DNA from: Acidimicrobiaceae bacterium
GTDB lineage: Bacteria; Actinomycetota; Acidimicrobiia; Acidimicrobiales; Ilumatobacteraceae
Assembly: GCA_003455715.1 (NCBI GenBank)
Contig: DMQJ01000383.1
Span: 498-5,859 of the forward strand
Reading direction: 5' to 3'
Length of the DNA stretch: 5,362 bases
The position numbers and the translations under genes are program-made. This document shows positions 4,625 through 5,362 of this stretch, in pieces. Each line of letters starts with the position of its first letter. Positions within the stretch are counted from its first letter, which is position 1. A model generated the notes under the pieces. The model was not told the origin of the DNA. It made no database searches and saw nothing but the letters and a program-made list of their open reading frames with translations.

Positions 4625-5362
4625 ATGCTGGTCGTTCTGCTGATTCACCTCGCCGTCGGCGTCGCGCTCATCGGGCTCGGCGACCGGCTGGGCAAGTGGT
4701 CGTTCGTCGGTGCCGCCGCACCGATGGTGGCCTCGCTCGTGGTGGTGCTCGCCGACGCGGGGGCAATTCTCGACGGCCGTCCACGGGTGGAGGAAGCCGG
4801 GTGGGTGAGTGGCCTCGGCCTGCGGTTCGACCTGCGCATCGACTCGCTCTCGCTGCTGATGGTGCTATTGGTGGCCGGCATCGGTGTGCTCGTGTGCGCC
4901 TACTCGATCGGCTACTTCAGCCACCCGAAGCCGGGCACCGGGCGACTGGCCGGCCTGCTCACCATCTTCGCCGGGGCGATGACCGGCTTGGTCACCGCCG
5001 ACCACTTGGCCATGCTGTTCCTCTGCTGGGAAGCGACGTCGATCACGTCGTACCTGCTCATCGGCAACAACGACCGCGACCCCAGGGCTCGTGCAGCCGC
5101 CCTCCAGGCACTCCTCATCACCGGCGCAGGCGGGTTGGTGCTGTTGGCCGGGCTCATCATCGTCGGCCAGCAGGCCGGGTCGGCCAACCTGCACGTCATC
5201 GTCGCCGATGCCCCCGCGGGCGGCCTGGTGGCCGGGGGCCTGGTGTGCGTGCTCATCGGCGCGTTCACCAAGTCGGCGCAGCAACCGTTCGGTAGCTGGC
5301 TGCCGGGGGCCATGGTGGCACCCACACCGGTGAGCGCGTACCTGCACTCGGCCACGATGGTG
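4625..5362 (+). CDS. NuoL/MrpA-type proton-translocating antiporter subunit, 3' end outside window
   Basis: The visible 246 residues are the N-terminal part of a polytopic membrane protein of the NuoL/MrpA family: complex I NuoL, or the large A subunit of Mrp Na+/H+ antiporters, which moves protons or cations across the cytoplasmic membrane. Hydrophobic segments lie near 1-18, 26-45, 75-97, 108-125, 127-147, 160-181 and 199-217. Family residues are present: E136 in WEATSITSYLLIG and K216 in GAFTKSAQQPF, both on the ion path, then SWLPGAM and APTPVSAYLHSATMV (232-246). WExTSxxSYLLIG and LPGAMxAPTPVSAYLHSATMV fit MrpA better than NuoL, which usually has LPDAM. The next expected conserved Lys falls just past the edge. 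PFGSWLPGAM lacks the His of the more usual PFHxW. The start ATG 4625 is followed at once by a transmembrane segment; there is no Shine-Dalgarno. A following Mrp B-G set would confirm the call. Confidence 0.88.
   Translation, partial: MLVVLLIHLAVGVALIGLGDRLGKWSFVGAAAPMVASLVVVLADAGAILDGRPRVEEAGWVSGLGLRFDLRIDSLSLLMVLLVAGIGVLVCAYSIGYFSHPKPGTGRLAGLLTIFAGAMTGLVTADHLAMLFLCWEATSITSYLLIGNNDRDPRARAAALQALLITGAGGLVLLAGLIIVGQQAGSANLHVIVADAPAGGLVAGGLVCVLIGAFTKSAQQPFGSWLPGAMVAPTPVSAYLHSATMV

Noticed and set aside
3371..4648. Minus-strand open frame of 425 codons across the MoaD, RsiG-like and HTH genes
   Set aside because: Its translation is compositionally biased and runs antisense through three genes with recognisable motifs and proper ribosome binding sites; no family features are visible.
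1..5362. tRNA, rRNA, CRISPR array, insertion sequence or phage features
   Set aside because: Both strands were read for repeat-spacer patterns, terminal inverted repeats, transposase motifs and tRNA-like folds; none was found, and composition appears even throughout.

Overview
The window is high-GC DNA with strong G/C preference at third codon positions, tightly packed genes and little intergenic space. A RsiG/AmfC-type protein and an actinobacterial-style XRE regulator (similar in kind to mycobacterial Rv0474) point to an actinobacterium. A non-sporulating lineage such as Acidimicrobiia is my best guess, but this is inference; nothing in the window fixes the genus.

Layout. On the minus strand, positions 1-431 hold the N-terminal 143 residues of a histidine-phosphatase (phosphoglycerate-mutase-like) protein that runs off the left edge. 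A 68-bp divergent spacer (432-499) holds a leaderless-type -10 box for the phosphatase, a possible promoter for the rightward genes and an imperfect palindrome. All other genes are on the plus strand with very small gaps: a 682-residue two-part reductase whose C-terminal half is a cyanobacterial-type acyl-ACP reductase (AAR) homologue (500-2548); an SDR16C/retinol-dehydrogenase-like short-chain dehydrogenase overlapping it by 4 bp (2545-3399); a MoaD-like sulfur carrier with an extra cysteine after its diglycine (3411-3650); a RsiG-like c-di-GMP-binding anti-sigma candidate overlapping it by 1 bp (3650-4204); a small XRE/HTH regulator (4214-4576); and, after a 48-bp gap, the first 246 residues of a NuoL/MrpA-type proton or cation translocating membrane subunit that runs off the right edge (4625-5362).

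How they may work together. The AAR-like protein and the SDR are translationally coupled. They make a sensible two-step reductase pair: activated fatty acyl thioester to fatty aldehyde, then aldehyde to/from alcohol. No aldehyde-deformylating oxygenase is seen, so alkane synthesis is not supported here. The MoaD, RsiG-like and HTH genes follow with gaps of 11, -1 and 9 bp. The last two look like a regulatory pair: a c-di-GMP-sensing anti-sigma and a DNA-binding protein. Whether the metabolic and regulatory genes share a transcript is not decided by the sequence.

The most interesting items are the two c-di-GMP signature motifs in the otherwise unremarkable 184-residue protein, the AAR domain fused to a large uncharacterised N-terminal half with its active-site Cys retained, and the MoaD tail ending Gly-Gly-Cys whose glycine codons double as the next gene's ribosome binding site.
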